Of a stretch of DNA of 6,427 nucleotides, positions 5,033 to 6,427 are shown in pieces. The first letter of the stretch is position 1. Each line of letters opens with the position of its first letter. The notes beneath the pieces are model-generated. The model saw nothing but the letters and a program-made list of their open reading frames with translations, searched no databases and had not been told where the DNA came from. The DNA comes from an uncultured Synergistia bacterium (GTDB taxonomy: Bacteria; Eremiobacterota; SpSt-956; JAKJGF01), in contig CALARM010000163.1 in the NCBI GenBank assembly GCA_937888925.1, forward strand, positions 1-6,427, written 5' to 3'. The position numbers and the translations under genes are program-made.

Positions 5033-6427
5033 ATGGTTATAGCAATTATAATTATAGCTGTATTCTTTATCATGGCTGCGCTGATGTATACCAATAAGAT
5101 CTCCGCACTTATAGCACTGCCTGTTATGGCATTTATTATTTCAGTCGTTTCCATGATTCCTTTTGCGGAAATTTTTCAATTAATATTAAGTAAAAATTCT
5201 GTTCCTCTGGCTATGATAACAGAACCGGTAAAGAACATTATAAAACTGGTTCTGGATGAAGGTACATGGAAACTGTCCGGTACTATAATGACAGTGCTTT
5301 TCGGTTCCATGCTCGGTCAGTTAATAGACAAAACAGGTATAGCCAGAAATCTTATAAAAAAGACTGCAGAACTTGCAGGAGACAGGCCTCTTGTAATAGC
5401 AATAGCTCTCGTATTTGTCACAGGTCTGCTCTTTACTGTACTCGGAGGTCTCGGTGCCATTATCATGGTAGCCACCATAGTATTTCCCATTATGTTATCC
5501 ATAGGCATAACGCCAATGACGGCAGGATGTATATTTCTTCTGTCTATTTCGCTGGGCGGAGTGTTTAATTTCGTAAACTGGCAGCTTTATATAGATGTAC
5601 TCAAACTTCAAAAAGAAGAAATAATAAATTTTGCATGTCCTTTCGGAATATTATTCTTTATCTCCATAGTTATTTTCATATTAATGGAATTTAAAAAAGA
5701 CGGGATAAAAATGGAATTTATCAGGAAACGTAAAATGCCTCAGAGTGCCTTCAAAAGGGATATTGATGTAGAAGCACTCCAGAAAGAGGCATGGCAGAAA
5801 AAAGGCGTAAAAGAAATACCTGTTATTCCTGCTAAAGATTACGAACCGCCCTGGTATGCCCTGATTACCCCCCTGGTACCTCTTGTTCTGGTCTTTGGTT
5901 CTGCCGTAATAAGCAGAATAGAAAACGTAAATCCCCCTTATATATTCCCTATAATACCGGCTCTTATGGCAGGCATGATCTACTGTATTATTACAACAAT
6001 CCATAAAGGGAGAAACTCGATTCAAATCTTTACCAGATCCATTTTTGAAGGCATAGCAAATGTAGCTCCTGCTGTGGCTCTTATGATAGGCATTGGTATG
6101 CTTCTGAATTCAGTAATGCATGACAGCGTAAAATCTGTTATGACCCCTCTTATAACGGCAGTTATGCCTTCAGGTGCTGCAGGTTATATTCTGTTTTTCA
6201 CCATATGTGCTCCTCTTGCGTTATACAGAGGCCCCCTTAACCTGTGGGGTCTTGGAAGCGGTCTTATGGCATTAATGGTTTCTACCGGATCCATTCCCGG
6301 TGCTGCCATTATGGGTGCTATTTTCTCAGTAGGTATGATTCAGGGTGTATGTGATCCTACAAATACCCATAATGTATGGATAGCAAATTATCTGGCACTG
6401 GATACTCAGAAGATATTAAGAAAGACT
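5033..6427 (+). CDS. Multi-pass permease, probable ion-transporter superfamily (GntP/CitM-like) organic-anion carrier; runs off right edge
   Basis: ATG at 5033 opens 465 uninterrupted codons to the window edge; no stop is reached. The start lies 3 bases after the kinase stop. The only Shine-Dalgarno-like site, GAGG (5015-5018), lies inside the kinase gene at a long 14-base spacing, so translational coupling is likely. The protein is very hydrophobic, with two membrane halves separated by a charged cytoplasmic loop (about 219-272). Helices are predicted near 2-19, 24-43, 118-135, 138-157, 162-180, 204-219, 276-293, 304-322, 343-360, 383-397 and 405-435. Re-entrant-like stretches include FGSMLGQLIDKTGIA (90-104) and VLGGLGAIIMVATIVFP (136-152) in the first half, and APLALYRGPLN (393-403) and QGVCDPTNTHN (437-447) in the second. 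These recall the GntP, CitMHS and related ion-transporter families, which import gluconate, citrate or similar anions with H+ or cations. The substrate cannot be assigned. Confidence 0.82.
   Translation, partial: MVIAIIIIAVFFIMAALMYTNKISALIALPVMAFIISVVSMIPFAEIFQLILSKNSVPLAMITEPVKNIIKLVLDEGTWKLSGTIMTVLFGSMLGQLIDKTGIARNLIKKTAELAGDRPLVIAIALVFVTGLLFTVLGGLGAIIMVATIVFPIMLSIGITPMTAGCIFLLSISLGGVFNFVNWQLYIDVLKLQKEEIINFACPFGILFFISIVIFILMEFKKDGIKMEFIRKRKMPQSAFKRDIDVEALQKEAWQKKGVKEIPVIPAKDYEPPWYALITPLVPLVLVFGSAVISRIENVNPPYIFPIIPALMAGMIYCIITTIHKGRNSIQIFTRSIFEGIANVAPAVALMIGIGMLLNSVMHDSVKSVMTPLITAVMPSGAAGYILFFTICAPLALYRGPLNLWGLGSGLMALMVSTGSIPGAAIMGAIFSVGMIQGVCDPTNTHNVWIANYLALDTQKILRKT

Noticed and set aside
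5681..6025. Minus-strand open frame of 114 codons within the permease
   Set aside because: The plus-strand permease frame is continuous and family-like through the whole stretch. The antisense protein is Tyr/Phe/Cys-rich with no recognisable domain.

Overview
The window is AT-rich bacterial DNA (about one third G+C by eye). It has short intergenic gaps, clear Shine-Dalgarno sites and sigma70-type promoters. Together, a PilT-like ATPase, a TatA-type subunit, a soluble hybrid histidine kinase and a eukaryotic-type Ser/Thr kinase fused to a membrane tail suggest an environmental, probably uncultured, signalling-rich lineage. The style of the Ser/Thr kinase and the heptamer-based intergenic repeats recall metagenomic genomes from candidate phyla. 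I cannot place the organism with confidence from 6.4 kb.

Layout. (1) Positions 1-509, minus strand: the N-terminal 169 residues of a PilT/PilU-like secretion ATPase, whose C-terminus lies off the left edge. (2) Positions 510-745: a divergent intergenic region with a promoter in each direction and a hairpin just upstream of the pilT-like ribosome binding site. (3) Positions 746-943, plus strand: a 65-residue TatA-family protein. (4) Positions 944-1195: a repeat copy followed by a strong-looking promoter. (5) Positions 1196-3484, plus strand: a 762-residue cytoplasmic hybrid histidine kinase (three PAS domains, HisKA, HATPase, receiver). (6) Positions 3485-3739: a non-coding gap with a probable terminator, a second hairpin and repeat-family sequences. 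(7) Positions 3740-5029, plus strand: a Ser/Thr protein kinase with a two-helix membrane C-terminus, starting at TTG. (8) Positions 5033-6427 and beyond, plus strand: a multi-pass permease, open to the right edge and separated from the kinase by 3 bases.

How the genes may work together. The Ser/Thr kinase and the permease are almost certainly co-transcribed and translationally coupled, so kinase control of the transporter, or shared sensing of its substrate, is a reasonable but unproven idea. The histidine kinase has its own promoter and a terminator behind it, and looks like a free-standing cytoplasmic sensor with no output regulator beside it. The PilT-like gene and tatA are divergent, and nothing here links their functions.

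Points that most deserve a second look are: a heptamer-based repeat family (GTGATGC/GTAATGC/GTGACGC) in three places, one copy of which encodes the last residues and stop codon of the histidine kinase; the unusual Walker A and Asp-box residues of the PilT-like ATPase; and the kinase-membrane-domain fusion coupled to a permease. I did not find strong evidence for a wholly new multi-gene system.
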